From: DAOSCP01 sp035379625
GTDB lineage: Bacteria > Bacteroidota > Ignavibacteria > Ignavibacteriales > DAOSCP01
Reading direction: 5' to 3'
NCBI GenBank assembly: GCA_035379625.1
Contig: DAOSVM010000002.1
Coordinates: forward strand, 81,062 to 145,061
DNA length: 64,000 nt
Within the stretch, counting starts at the first letter, position 1, and every line of letters starts with the position of its first letter. The position numbers and the translations under genes are program-made. Shown here piece by piece: positions 17,646-26,395 of the stretch. The notes under the pieces were generated by a model. That model did no database searches, was not told the DNA's origin, and worked only from the letters and a program-made list of their open reading frames with translations.

Positions 17646-18614
17646 ATGAAAAAAAATGATGATGTTTACGAATTAGCTTTGAAAGTAGCTCATCTTTATT
17701 ATTATAATCAACTAACTACGGAAGCAATAGCCCAAGAGCTAAAAATGTCACGCCCTTCTGTTTCTAAATTATTAAATTTTGCAAGACAAGAGGGGCTAGT
17801 TGAGATAAAAATTATTGATAAAAATATATCTATAAATCCACTTGAAAAAAATATTTTAAAGAGGTTTAAGAATTTAAGTCAAGTTAAAATAGTACCAGCG
17901 ACAAATAATTTAGATGAGTTGGAAATATTGCACAGAGTTGCACAGTTTACAGCAAATGAGATTACGAGTTATTTTGAAAAAATAAAAACTTGTGGTTTAT
18001 CGTGGCATAAAGTTTTATACGAAGTTTCAAAATATTTGACCCCAAAAAAATTAGAAGAATTAAATTTTATTGCTACACATGGATTATTTTTCTCCCAAAA
18101 GAACAATTCATATATACAAATGTTAATTAATTTTGCTCAAAATTATGATTGTCACTATTCACTTTTTCCTGCTCCATTTTATTTTGAGTATCCATCAACT
18201 AAAAATATGTTTTTACAGGATAGTAATATTGCAAATTTAATAGATTTACAAAACTCTTGTGAAGTATATATATTTAGTATATCAGATATTGAGCATCAAT
18301 TAAAAGCTCACCCAATTATTAGGGAAAGTTTTATTTCAGAAGATGATTTAATATTTTTAAAAGGAATGGATGTAGTTGGCGAGATTTCAGGTATTTTTTA
18401 TAAGAAAGATGGCTCTTATCAAAATTTGCCCGTAAATAGTCGCTCAAGTGGGATAAAACTTGAAGTTTTAAAACAAGCAGAACATTCAATTTGTGTTTTA
18501 TCTAATAAAAGATCAATAACAGCATTAATAACAGCACTCGATGCGGGATTTATAACTGATTTAATTATTGATGAAGTTTCAGTAAAAGAGTTAATAAAGC
18601 AAATTAAGGGATAA
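17646..18614 (+). CDS. SorC/DeoR-type transcriptional regulator of the glycerol cluster
   Basis: A 322-residue regulator of the SorC family. Residues 8-55 form a helix-turn-helix: ALKVAHLYYYNQLTTEAIA followed by ELKMSRPSVSKLLNFARQEG. The rest matches the SorC sugar-phosphate-binding fold, although the usual GGG-like phosphate loop is poorly kept (NFIATHGLFF, VLSNKRSITALITAL). Family members sense phosphorylated sugars and control neighbouring catabolic operons. The gene is followed after two bases by a defective glycerol kinase paralogue, then glpF-glpK and glpABC, so glycerol or glycerol 3-phosphate metabolism is the likely target. Its upstream region is almost entirely element copy 2, so its promoter probably lies inside that element. 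Family call is good; ligand is inference. Confidence 0.8.
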   Translation: MKKNDDVYELALKVAHLYYYNQLTTEAIAQELKMSRPSVSKLLNFARQEGLVEIKIIDKNISINPLEKNILKRFKNLSQVKIVPATNNLDELEILHRVAQFTANEITSYFEKIKTCGLSWHKVLYEVSKYLTPKKLEELNFIATHGLFFSQKNNSYIQMLINFAQNYDCHYSLFPAPFYFEYPSTKNMFLQDSNIANLIDLQNSCEVYIFSISDIEHQLKAHPIIRESFISEDDLIFLKGMDVVGEISGIFYKKDGSYQNLPVNSRSSGIKLEVLKQAEHSICVLSNKRSITALITALDAGFITDLIIDEVSVKELIKQIKG

Positions 18615-18616
18615 AG

Positions 18617-20110
18617 ATGGAGCAGTACATAGTAGTTTTAAAGCAATCATCTGCTAGTTGCCAAGCTATTATTTTCAACAGAAATGGAAATATTATTAAC
18701 TCTGCACAAAATGATCTTAAGACAATTTCTCCTAGAGAAGGTTGGGTGGAGATTGATCCTTTGCAAATATGGTCTAAATTAATGTCATCTCTTGCTGAGG
18801 TTTTGACTAAATCTGGGATTCGGACAAATTCAGTATTAGGCATAGGAATTATTAATCAAAGAGAGACAACAATATTATGGGATAAAGTAACAGGTGAGCC
18901 TGTATATAATGCTATAAGTTGGAGTGATAGAAGAACCCAAAAAATATGTCATGAAATTAAAAATGATAGTTTTTCTAAAATTATTCATGAAAAAACTGGT
19001 ATTGTAATAGATCCATATTTTAGTGCTACCAAAATACAATGGATTATTGAAAATATTAAAGGTGTTAAAGAAAAAATAAAAGAAAATAGAATTCTATTTG
19101 GTACTGTAGATAGTTGGATTGTTTGGAAGCTTACAAATGGTAGATGCCATATAACTGATTATTCCAATGCATCACGAACAATGTTGTTTAATATTCATAC
19201 ATTGAAATGGGATGATGAACTTTTGAATTTTTTTGGTATACCTAAAACAATACTACCAGAAGTAAAAAATTCAAGTGATATTTATGATTTCACCGATAAA
19301 CATCTATTAACGACAAAAATACCTATTGTTACAATTATTAGTGATCAGCATGCTTCTCTTTATGGAAATTTGTGTTTTAAAGAAAGTACTGCAAAAGTAT
19401 CTATTAATAACGGTGCATTTCTATTGGCTAATGTAGGTAGTAAACCAATTATAAAAGGGGATAAACTTTTAACAACAATTGCATGGGGGATTGATAACCA
19501 CATAACATATGCTTTAGAGGGGAGTATACTAGCTGGTGGTTATATTTTAAATTGGCTAAAAGAAAATTTAAATATCACAAAAGATATTGATGAAATCATC
19601 AAATTAGCTAATAGAACAAAAGATAGTGGCAATATTACAATTGTTCCAACATTTCTGGGCATGGGAGCACCTTATTGGATTGATAATGCCCAAGGAGTAA
19701 TCTATGGATTACAATTGAACACAAAAATAGAGCAAATTGCAAGAGCAGCTATCGAAAGTATTTCTTTACAAATTAACGATATAATTATTGTGTTAAAACA
19801 TGATTATAGTATTGAACTTGATGAACTTAATGTCGATGGGATATATTCTATATACGATATTATTTTACAATATATTGCGGATTTAAGCAACCTTAGAATC
19901 AAAAAAAATGATTTTGTACATAATGATATAAGAGGGTCATATTTATTAGCATGTAGAGCTTTAGGGATGCTCAAAGAAAATGAAATTAAAAATCTTCATA
20001 ATACCTTTAAGGAATTTATACCAAAGAAAAAAACTAAAAACATTGAAAATATTTTGAATAATTGGGAGAAAGCTGTTCAAGCTACAAAATATTGGACAGA
20101 ATTAAAATAA
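18617..20110 (+). CDS. Glycerol kinase paralogue, probably catalytically inactive (FGGY family)
   Basis: The protein has 497 residues, the same length as GlpK at 21204, and aligns with it end to end. Glycerol-site residues are kept: Arg82-Glu83 (NQRET), Tyr134 (PYFSATK), Asp243-Gln244 (SDQHA), and YSNASRT. ATP-site elements are lost. The N-terminal phosphate loop DAGTTSNR of GlpK is KQSSASCQ here, so the Mg-binding Asp becomes Lys9 and the Arg becomes Gln16. YGTG is INNG (263-266), and the adenine loop DGGASSNN is DGIYSIYD (407-414). It should still bind glycerol but not phosphorylate it. It is translationally linked (two-base gap) to the SorC-type regulator. A sensor or regulatory subunit role is my inference; slow decay of a duplicate kinase is the alternative. 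Confidence 0.85.
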   Translation: MEQYIVVLKQSSASCQAIIFNRNGNIINSAQNDLKTISPREGWVEIDPLQIWSKLMSSLAEVLTKSGIRTNSVLGIGIINQRETTILWDKVTGEPVYNAISWSDRRTQKICHEIKNDSFSKIIHEKTGIVIDPYFSATKIQWIIENIKGVKEKIKENRILFGTVDSWIVWKLTNGRCHITDYSNASRTMLFNIHTLKWDDELLNFFGIPKTILPEVKNSSDIYDFTDKHLLTTKIPIVTIISDQHASLYGNLCFKESTAKVSINNGAFLLANVGSKPIIKGDKLLTTIAWGIDNHITYALEGSILAGGYILNWLKENLNITKDIDEIIKLANRTKDSGNITIVPTFLGMGAPYWIDNAQGVIYGLQLNTKIEQIARAAIESISLQINDIIIVLKHDYSIELDELNVDGIYSIYDIILQYIADLSNLRIKKNDFVHNDIRGSYLLACRALGMLKENEIKNLHNTFKEFIPKKKTKNIENILNNWEKAVQATKYWTELK

Positions 20111-20300
20111 TACTTTATCAAAATTTCCTAATCTGAATACAATAGTAAAATTAATATAATTTCAATTTTTTGATTTTTTTTATTCATTTGATTATCAATT
20201 TTATTGCCATTCAATTATTTTTCAGTTCCTATTAAATAAGTAAGCCTTTCTTGTAAAAAATACAAAAATTAGGTTGGCAAAATTACGAAAATTAATCACG

Positions 20301-20390
20301 TTTGTCAAGTGGAACAAATGTAAAATTTAATTTGACAAATGTAAATATAAGTATTAAATTGACATCAGAAATTACCTATAGTTAGGTAAT
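20301..20390 (+). promoter_or_regulatory. Candidate operator region upstream of glpF
   Basis: The 323-base gap before glpF has no gene. It holds an inverted pair TTTGT-8-ACAAA (20301-20318) and a direct repeat ACAAATGTAAA at 20314-20324 and 20335-20345, exactly 21 bases (two helical turns) apart. A perfect 8-bp inverted repeat ATTACCTA-TAGT-TAGGTAAT follows at 20371-20390. A TTGACA at 20359 could serve as a -35 box, which would put the palindrome over the -10 region as for a repressor site. The SorC-type protein is the obvious candidate to bind here. Promoter and binding are inference. Confidence 0.45.
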
Positions 20391-20433
20391 CACAATATTT
20401 TTAATTCTAAATAACAAAATACCGGAGGGTAGT

Positions 20434-21168
20434 ATGGACAATTTATTCGGAGAATTTTTCGGAACCATGATACTGTTAACATTTGGTTGTGGTGTAGTAG
20501 CAAATGTATTACTAGAAAGATCTAAAGGGCAAAACAGCGGTTGGATTGTAATAGTTACAGGTTGGGCAATGGCTGTTTTATTAGGAATTTTTGGAGCACA
20601 AGCAACAGGAGCACCACAAGCCGATTTAAATCCAGCAGTTACATTGTTTAAGGCTTTAAATGGTGTTTATCAACCAGGCCATGCATTTATGACAATGTTA
20701 GCCGAGTTATTAGGTGGTATAGCAGGTGGCATTTTAACATTTATAATTTATTACCCACATTGGGAACACACTTCAGATAAAGGTGCAAAATTAGGTATAT
20801 TCGCTACAGGGCCTGCTGTGAGGAATATTCCTTCAAACTTTGTAACAGAAATGACAGTTACATTTATTCTTTTAACTATGATTATGTGCATTTTTAACCC
20901 AAAAGTTACTGGTGCAACAGGTTTTGTTTCTGGAATGGGCCAATATTTAGTTAGCATGTTAATATGGGGTATTGGGTTGAGCTTAGGTGGTCCTACAGGT
21001 TATGCTATTAATCCTGCAAGAGATTTGGGACCAAGAATTGCACACGCAATATTACCAATCCCTGGTAAAGGTGATTCAGATTGGGGATATGCATGGGTTC
21101 CAGTTGTAGCTCCATTAGTTGGTGCAGTATTAGCATTCTTCTTTACCAAAGCAGTTGGTATAATTTAA
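20434..21168 (+). CDS. glpF: Glycerol facilitator (aquaglyceroporin)
   Basis: A 244-residue inner-membrane channel of the MIP family with six membrane helices. The two half-helix NPA motifs are intact: DLNPAVTLF (Asn66-Pro67-Ala68) and YAINPARDLGPR, which also gives the selectivity-filter Arg. Asp after the second NPAR is typical of glycerol-conducting channels. GGAGG lies seven bases before the ATG. It starts the glpF-glpK-barrel run, and the glpK start follows 35 bases after its stop. Glycerol uptake fits the operon; other small polyols could pass as well. Confidence 0.93.
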   Translation: MDNLFGEFFGTMILLTFGCGVVANVLLERSKGQNSGWIVIVTGWAMAVLLGIFGAQATGAPQADLNPAVTLFKALNGVYQPGHAFMTMLAELLGGIAGGILTFIIYYPHWEHTSDKGAKLGIFATGPAVRNIPSNFVTEMTVTFILLTMIMCIFNPKVTGATGFVSGMGQYLVSMLIWGIGLSLGGPTGYAINPARDLGPRIAHAILPIPGKGDSDWGYAWVPVVAPLVGAVLAFFFTKAVGII

Positions 21169-21203
21169 TAAATAAACAAACAATCAATTAGGAGATTAAA
21201 ACA

Positions 21204-22697
21204 ATGTCAAAAAAATATGTAATGGCATTAGACGCTGGAACTACTAGCAACCGCGCAATTATATTTGATAATGAATCAAATATTGTATCTGTTGCCCAAA
21301 AAGAATTTACACAAATTTTCCCCAATCCAGGTTGGGTAGAACATGATGCTGAAGAAATATGGTCTACACAATTAGAAGTTATGAAATTAGCTTTAGAAAA
21401 AGCCGGTTTGGATGCAAAAGACTTAGCAGCAATTGGTATTACAAACCAAAGAGAAACAACTGTTGTATGGGACAAAAATACTAGTAGACCAGTTTATCAT
21501 GCAATAGTTTGGCAATCACGTCAAACAATGGATATTTGTAATAATTTGAAAAATAGAGGGTTAGAACAAGAATTTAGGAGTAAAACAGGTCTTGTAATTG
21601 ATGCTTATTTTTCTGGAACAAAAGTAAAATGGATTTTAGATAATGTAGAAGGTGCTAGAGAAAAAGCTGAGAAAGGTGATTTATTATTTGGTACAATTGA
21701 TACATGGTTAATATGGAAACTTAGTGGTGGTAAAATACATGTTACAGACTATTCGAACGCTTCAAGAACTTTGATGTATAATATATACGAATTGAAATGG
21801 GATGAAAAATTATTAGAATATTTAACAGTACCATCAAATATGTTACCTACAGTTAAAGGTTCAAGTGAAGTATATGGTACTACAGATCCAGCAATTTTAG
21901 GGGCTGCTGTACCTATATCAGGTGATGCTGGTGATCAACAAGCAGCTTTATTTGGTCAAACATGTTATAAACCAGGTATGGCTAAAAATACATATGGAAC
22001 AGGTTGTTTCATGTTAATGAATACTGGAAATGTAGCAAGAGAATCCAAAAATGGATTATTAACTACCATCGCTTGGGGGTTGAATAATGATGTAGTTTAT
22101 GCATTGGAAGGAAGTATTTTTGTTGCTGGTTCAGCAGTACAATGGCTCAGAGATGGTTTAAAGATGCTTGATAGTAGTGCAGATTCTGAATATATTGCAA
22201 AGAAAGTTGATTCAACAGAGGGTGTTTATGTAGTTCCAGCATTTGTCGGATTAGGTGCTCCATATTGGGATATGAAAGCTCGTGGTGCAATATTAGGTTT
22301 AACTAGAGGTACAACTAAAGCTCATTTGGTAAGAGCAACTTTGGAATCTATGGCTTATCAAACAAGAGATGTATTAAGTGCTATGGAAGCTGATTCTAAT
22401 ATTAAACTACAAGCATTAAAAGTTGATGGCGGTGCTTCATCTAATAATTTCTTAATGCAATTCCAAGCCGATATTTTAGGCGTTCCTGTTGATAGACCTA
22501 AGATAGTTGAAACCACAGCTTTAGGTGCTGCATATTTAGCAGGTTTAGCAGTTGGTGTTTGGGGATCTCTTGATGAATTATCTAGAACTTGGTTACTCGA
22601 TAATAGATTTGAACCAAATATGGAAACCGAACAAAGAGAAAAACTCTACAAAGGTTGGGTAAAAGCTGTTAAAAGATCTTTAGATTGGGAAGATTAA
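21204..22697 (+). CDS. glpK: Glycerol kinase
   Basis: A 497-residue FGGY-family kinase making glycerol 3-phosphate. All key residues are present: Asp10 and the DAGTTSNR phosphate loop, Arg83-Glu84 in NQRET, Tyr135, Asp244-Gln245 in GDQQAALFGQ (catalytic base), YGTGCF (264-269) and DGGASSNNFLMQF for the adenine site. It is therefore the working enzyme, in contrast to the paralogue at 18617. The product feeds GlpABC downstream. AGGAG precedes the start. Confidence 0.96.
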   Translation: MSKKYVMALDAGTTSNRAIIFDNESNIVSVAQKEFTQIFPNPGWVEHDAEEIWSTQLEVMKLALEKAGLDAKDLAAIGITNQRETTVVWDKNTSRPVYHAIVWQSRQTMDICNNLKNRGLEQEFRSKTGLVIDAYFSGTKVKWILDNVEGAREKAEKGDLLFGTIDTWLIWKLSGGKIHVTDYSNASRTLMYNIYELKWDEKLLEYLTVPSNMLPTVKGSSEVYGTTDPAILGAAVPISGDAGDQQAALFGQTCYKPGMAKNTYGTGCFMLMNTGNVARESKNGLLTTIAWGLNNDVVYALEGSIFVAGSAVQWLRDGLKMLDSSADSEYIAKKVDSTEGVYVVPAFVGLGAPYWDMKARGAILGLTRGTTKAHLVRATLESMAYQTRDVLSAMEADSNIKLQALKVDGGASSNNFLMQFQADILGVPVDRPKIVETTALGAAYLAGLAVGVWGSLDELSRTWLLDNRFEPNMETEQREKLYKGWVKAVKRSLDWED

Positions 22698-22727
22698 TAA
22701 TTTTTAATAAAAAAATAGGTGAAAAAA

Positions 22728-23462
22728 ATGAAAAAGTTAGTATTAGCTGTAGTATTATTATTTAGCTCTTTTGAGCTTTTTGCACAAGGTTATTTTGATG
22801 TTAATTTAGATCTCGAAACAATGCATTATTGGAGAGGTTACAGAGTATATTCAGGTATGGGTACTGGAACAACACTTGGATATTATAATAACGGTTTAGC
22901 AGTTAAAGTTTGGGGTGGTTTATCAATTGATGGTAAATATCAAGAAGTTACTCCAATTATTTCTTATTCTATAAATGGTTTCTCAATTACATTTAGTGAT
23001 ATTGATAATTTCTCAACTGCAACTGGTAAACAAGCTGAATATGGTAACTATGACAGAAAAACAACAAATCATATTATGGATTTAGCTCTTTCATATGATT
23101 TTAATAATGTTGGCTTACCATTAAACGTATTATGGGCTACTGTAGTTAATGGTGGACATGATTTTAATCCAGATAATGATTTATCTCAAAGATATTCAAC
23201 CTATGTTGAATTGTCATCAACATTCAAAACAAGTAAAGTTGATGTTACACCATTTGTTGGTATGGCTTTTGCCTTAAACTCAAAAGATAATAATGTAGGA
23301 AATTTCTATACCAATAAAGATGGTGTATCATTAGTAAATGTTGGTGTTCAAATGAATAAAACATTTACATTACATGGAATTAACTTCCCAATTACAACCA
23401 AATTTGCTGTAAATCCTGCTAATAAACAAGCTACTGTTTATGCTTCATGGGCAATTTTCTAA
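22728..23462 (+). CDS. Outer-membrane beta-barrel protein in the glp operon
   Basis: A 244-residue exported protein starting at ATG 22728 (a GTG three codons upstream is less likely). The signal peptide ends in ELFAQ. The mature part is built of alternating strands (FDVNLDLETMHYWRGYRVY, TTLGYYNNGLAVKVWGGLS, TPIISYSINGFSITF) and ends TVYASWAIF with a terminal Phe, as outer-membrane barrels do. The length fits a 10- to 12-stranded barrel. Lying between glpK and a terminator, it may let glycerol or glycerophosphodiesters across the outer membrane; this is inference from position only. Confidence 0.7.
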   Translation: MKKLVLAVVLLFSSFELFAQGYFDVNLDLETMHYWRGYRVYSGMGTGTTLGYYNNGLAVKVWGGLSIDGKYQEVTPIISYSINGFSITFSDIDNFSTATGKQAEYGNYDRKTTNHIMDLALSYDFNNVGLPLNVLWATVVNGGHDFNPDNDLSQRYSTYVELSSTFKTSKVDVTPFVGMAFALNSKDNNVGNFYTNKDGVSLVNVGVQMNKTFTLHGINFPITTKFAVNPANKQATVYASWAIF

Positions 23463-23472
23463 GATAATGTAA

Positions 23473-23498
23473 GAGAGCCTATAATAGGCTCTCTTTTT
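23473..23498 (+). terminator. Rho-independent terminator after the glpFK operon
   Basis: The stem GAGAGCCT/AGGCTCTC with an ATAAT loop is followed by five T. It separates glpF-glpK-barrel from glpABC, which starts at 23527 with little room for its own promoter. Partial read-through would be one way to express glpABC. Confidence 0.85.
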
Positions 23499-23526
23499 CA
23501 CATCTATAAATTTGAAAGGGAAATGT

Positions 23527-25143
23527 ATGTTATCAACTACTGTACTTATAATCGGCGGTGGAATAACCGGTGTTGGAATACTTAGAGATTTATCTATGCG
23601 TGGAATAAATTGTATATTAGTAGAACAACAAGATTTATCAAATGGTGCAAGCTCTCATTATCATGGATTATTGCACAGCGGTGGAAGATATGCAGTTAAA
23701 GATCCCGAAGCTGCTATTGAATGTATAAAAGAAAATATGATTTTAAAGAAAATTGCTAAATATTGTATTGAAGATACTGGTGGTTATTTTGTAAGGACTA
23801 AGTTAGATAATGAAGATTTCGAAAATAAATGGGTTGAGGCTTGTAATAAGACAAATATACCAATAAAAAAAATTGAAATTAAAGAATTCTTAAAAAAAGA
23901 ACCAAATGTTAATGGAGATATAATTTCTGTTTATGAAATCCCTGATGCTGCTGTAGATGGTTTTAGATTAGTTTGGCAGAATGTAGCTTCTGCAACAAAA
24001 TATGGTGGAAAAGTTTTAACTTATACTAAAGTAACAAATATTAATGTAGTGAATGGAAAAATTGTTGGTGCTGATGTTATAAATACTGTAACTGGAGAAA
24101 AAGGAAAGATTTCTTGTGATATCATAATAAATGCAACAGGCTCTTGGGCAAATAAAATAACACAATTAGTAGATATAAATATAAATATCCAACCTGATAA
24201 AGGAACGTTAGTTGTTTTTAATCATAGAATTTGCAATGGTGTTGTTAATAGATTAAGGCCCTCTTCTGATGGTGATATTTTTGTACCACACGGTACTGTC
24301 ACTATTTTAGGGACTACTTCTAAAAAAGTTGATGATCCTGAAGATACTAAACCAACTACAGAAGAGGTGAAATATTTACTTTCTATTGCAACAGCTATTT
24401 ATACAAATATTTATGACTATAGAATATTGCGGGCTTTTGCTGGTACAAGGCCCTTATATATAGCTAATAATACTGAAGCAGGAAGAAATGCTTCTAGAGG
24501 TTTCGTGATTATTAATCATCAAGATCATGGTGTAGATGGTTTTTATTCAATAGTTGGTGGAAAACTTACAACTTACCGCCTTATGGCTGAAAAAATGTCT
24601 GATGTTATTTGTGAAAGATTAGGTAATAATAATAAATGTACTACTGCTAATGAAAATTTGATAGAAGATATTGATAATTATTTAATTATGGAAGGGAAAA
24701 AAGTCTTTCCTTCTTATTCTAATGAATTAGCTGCTGCTAGGTTAGGATTTGATGGATATCTAGAGGTTCTTAATACAATTAAAAATAATCCTGATAAAAA
24801 AATTACTGTTTGTGAATGTGAAAATGTTACAATTGCCGAAACAGAGTATGTTATTAAACATGGTAATATATATTCTTTAAATGATATTAGACGAAAAACC
24901 AGAATAGGAATGGGTACATGCCAAGGAAGTTACTGTACACTCAGAACTATTGGTGTTTTGGCTAAAAATAGAATTATTTTCAAAGATAATTACAAAGATT
25001 TAATTAAAGGATTTATTAAATCTAGGTGGCGTGGTATAAGACCTGTACTGTGGGGTACTGCTATTAAAGAGATTGAGCTAACTCGTAAAATTTATGAAGA
25101 AACTCTTAATATTAATGGAGAAATTCCTTATGAAGAATTATGA
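23527..25143 (+). CDS. glpA: Anaerobic glycerol-3-phosphate dehydrogenase, subunit A
   Basis: A 538-residue FAD-dependent dehydrogenase oxidising glycerol 3-phosphate to dihydroxyacetone phosphate. The N-terminus has the Rossmann motif LIIGGGITGVGILRDL, followed by the GlpD/GlpA stretch NGASSHYHGLLHSGGRYA and GGKLTTYR. The C-terminal BFD-like domain supplies four Cys for an iron-sulfur cluster: CECENVTIAE and GMGTCQGSYC. That domain distinguishes GlpA from aerobic GlpD. I prefer ATG 23527, placed after AAAGGG, over the TTG at 23512. It overlaps glpB. The complex works at the inner membrane and reduces menaquinone. Confidence 0.95.
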   Translation: MLSTTVLIIGGGITGVGILRDLSMRGINCILVEQQDLSNGASSHYHGLLHSGGRYAVKDPEAAIECIKENMILKKIAKYCIEDTGGYFVRTKLDNEDFENKWVEACNKTNIPIKKIEIKEFLKKEPNVNGDIISVYEIPDAAVDGFRLVWQNVASATKYGGKVLTYTKVTNINVVNGKIVGADVINTVTGEKGKISCDIIINATGSWANKITQLVDININIQPDKGTLVVFNHRICNGVVNRLRPSSDGDIFVPHGTVTILGTTSKKVDDPEDTKPTTEEVKYLLSIATAIYTNIYDYRILRAFAGTRPLYIANNTEAGRNASRGFVIINHQDHGVDGFYSIVGGKLTTYRLMAEKMSDVICERLGNNNKCTTANENLIEDIDNYLIMEGKKVFPSYSNELAAARLGFDGYLEVLNTIKNNPDKKITVCECENVTIAETEYVIKHGNIYSLNDIRRKTRIGMGTCQGSYCTLRTIGVLAKNRIIFKDNYKDLIKGFIKSRWRGIRPVLWGTAIKEIELTRKIYEETLNINGEIPYEEL

Positions 25144-26395
25144 TGTTGCTGTTATAGGTGGTGGTTTTTCTGGTTTATATTCTGCTTTACTTTGTGCCGA
25201 AAAAGGTTTGAATACAGTTGTTATTGCTAATGGAATTGGAAAAATACTTTTTGAAGATGGAATTATTGATTTGTTAGGTTACTATGATAATAATGTAATT
25301 TCTGATCCTTTAGGATATATTGATAATTTGCCTAAAGAACACCCTTATTCAAAAATAAATAAAAATTTTATTGAAAAAGCATTAACTCATTTCTTGAATT
25401 TTACAAAACAAGAAAATTACGAATATGTAACATATAATAAAAATGTTTGGTTACCAACTATTGCTGGTACATTTAAACCAACTTTTTTAATTCCAAAAAC
25501 TTTTATTCCTGATACTTTTAAGGATCAAAAAGAAATAATAATTGTTAATTTTAAAAGATTAAAAGATTTCTATCCAGAGTTGTTTGTTAATAATTTAATG
25601 AATATTAATGACAAATATAGAAATAAAGATTATAAAATTGTAAATATCGATATGGATATTTATTTTGATAGAGATATTAATATTGTTGATTTAGCTAATT
25701 TATTAGAACATACTGAAGTACAAGAATATTTCGCAAAAAAAATGGCTACGGTTATACCTAAAAATAGCGTAGTTTTGTTGCCACAAGTATTTGGTACCAA
25801 TTCTTCATATAAATATTATGATTATCTAACAAATACATTACAGGCAAAAATAATTGAAATTATTGGAATGCCACCTGCATCTTCGGGATTACGATTATAT
25901 AATTTAATCAATAATAAAATAAAAGCTTTAGGTGTTAGTGTTATAAATAACGCAAAAGTAATTTCATCAATTGTTAATGACAATAAATGTGTTCAAATAA
26001 AGACAGATATATTAGGTAAAAAAATTGAGTATCAGGCAAAATATTATATATTAGCTACTGGCGGGTTTTATGGTGGAGGTTTAGAATCGAAATATCCAGG
26101 AGAAGTACTTGAGCCAATTTTCAATCTTAAAATTGATAAACCTGTAGATTATGATAAATGGACTGCAGAATTGCTTGAAAATAGCCCGCAACCTTATGCA
26201 AAAATTGGCGTAAAAGTCAATGAAAATTTACAACCTATTAATGAAGCACAACAAGTTTTAGTTGATAATGTATTTGTCGCTGGTAGAAATTTAAGTGGTT
26301 TTGATCCATCATACGAAAAATCTAATAAAGGTGTTTCATTAGCTTCTGCTTATAAAATTGTATCTTTAATTGGAGAAAAGATCAATGGAATATAA
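25130..26395 (+). CDS. glpB: Anaerobic glycerol-3-phosphate dehydrogenase, subunit B
   Basis: A 421-residue flavoprotein subunit of the GlpABC complex. It opens with YDVAVIGGGFSGLYSALLCAE, a dinucleotide-binding fold, and ends near VDNVFVAGRNLSGFDPSYEKS as other GlpB proteins do. Other landmarks are ILFEDGIIDLLGY and GMPPASSGLRLYN. The start at 25130 lies 14 bases inside glpA. An in-frame ATG at 25094 would add twelve residues before the nucleotide-binding strand and is less likely. It overlaps glpC as well, so translation of all three is coupled. Confidence 0.93.
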   Translation: MKNYDVAVIGGGFSGLYSALLCAEKGLNTVVIANGIGKILFEDGIIDLLGYYDNNVISDPLGYIDNLPKEHPYSKINKNFIEKALTHFLNFTKQENYEYVTYNKNVWLPTIAGTFKPTFLIPKTFIPDTFKDQKEIIIVNFKRLKDFYPELFVNNLMNINDKYRNKDYKIVNIDMDIYFDRDINIVDLANLLEHTEVQEYFAKKMATVIPKNSVVLLPQVFGTNSSYKYYDYLTNTLQAKIIEIIGMPPASSGLRLYNLINNKIKALGVSVINNAKVISSIVNDNKCVQIKTDILGKKIEYQAKYYILATGGFYGGGLESKYPGEVLEPIFNLKIDKPVDYDKWTAELLENSPQPYAKIGVKVNENLQPINEAQQVLVDNVFVAGRNLSGFDPSYEKSNKGVSLASAYKIVSLIGEKINGI

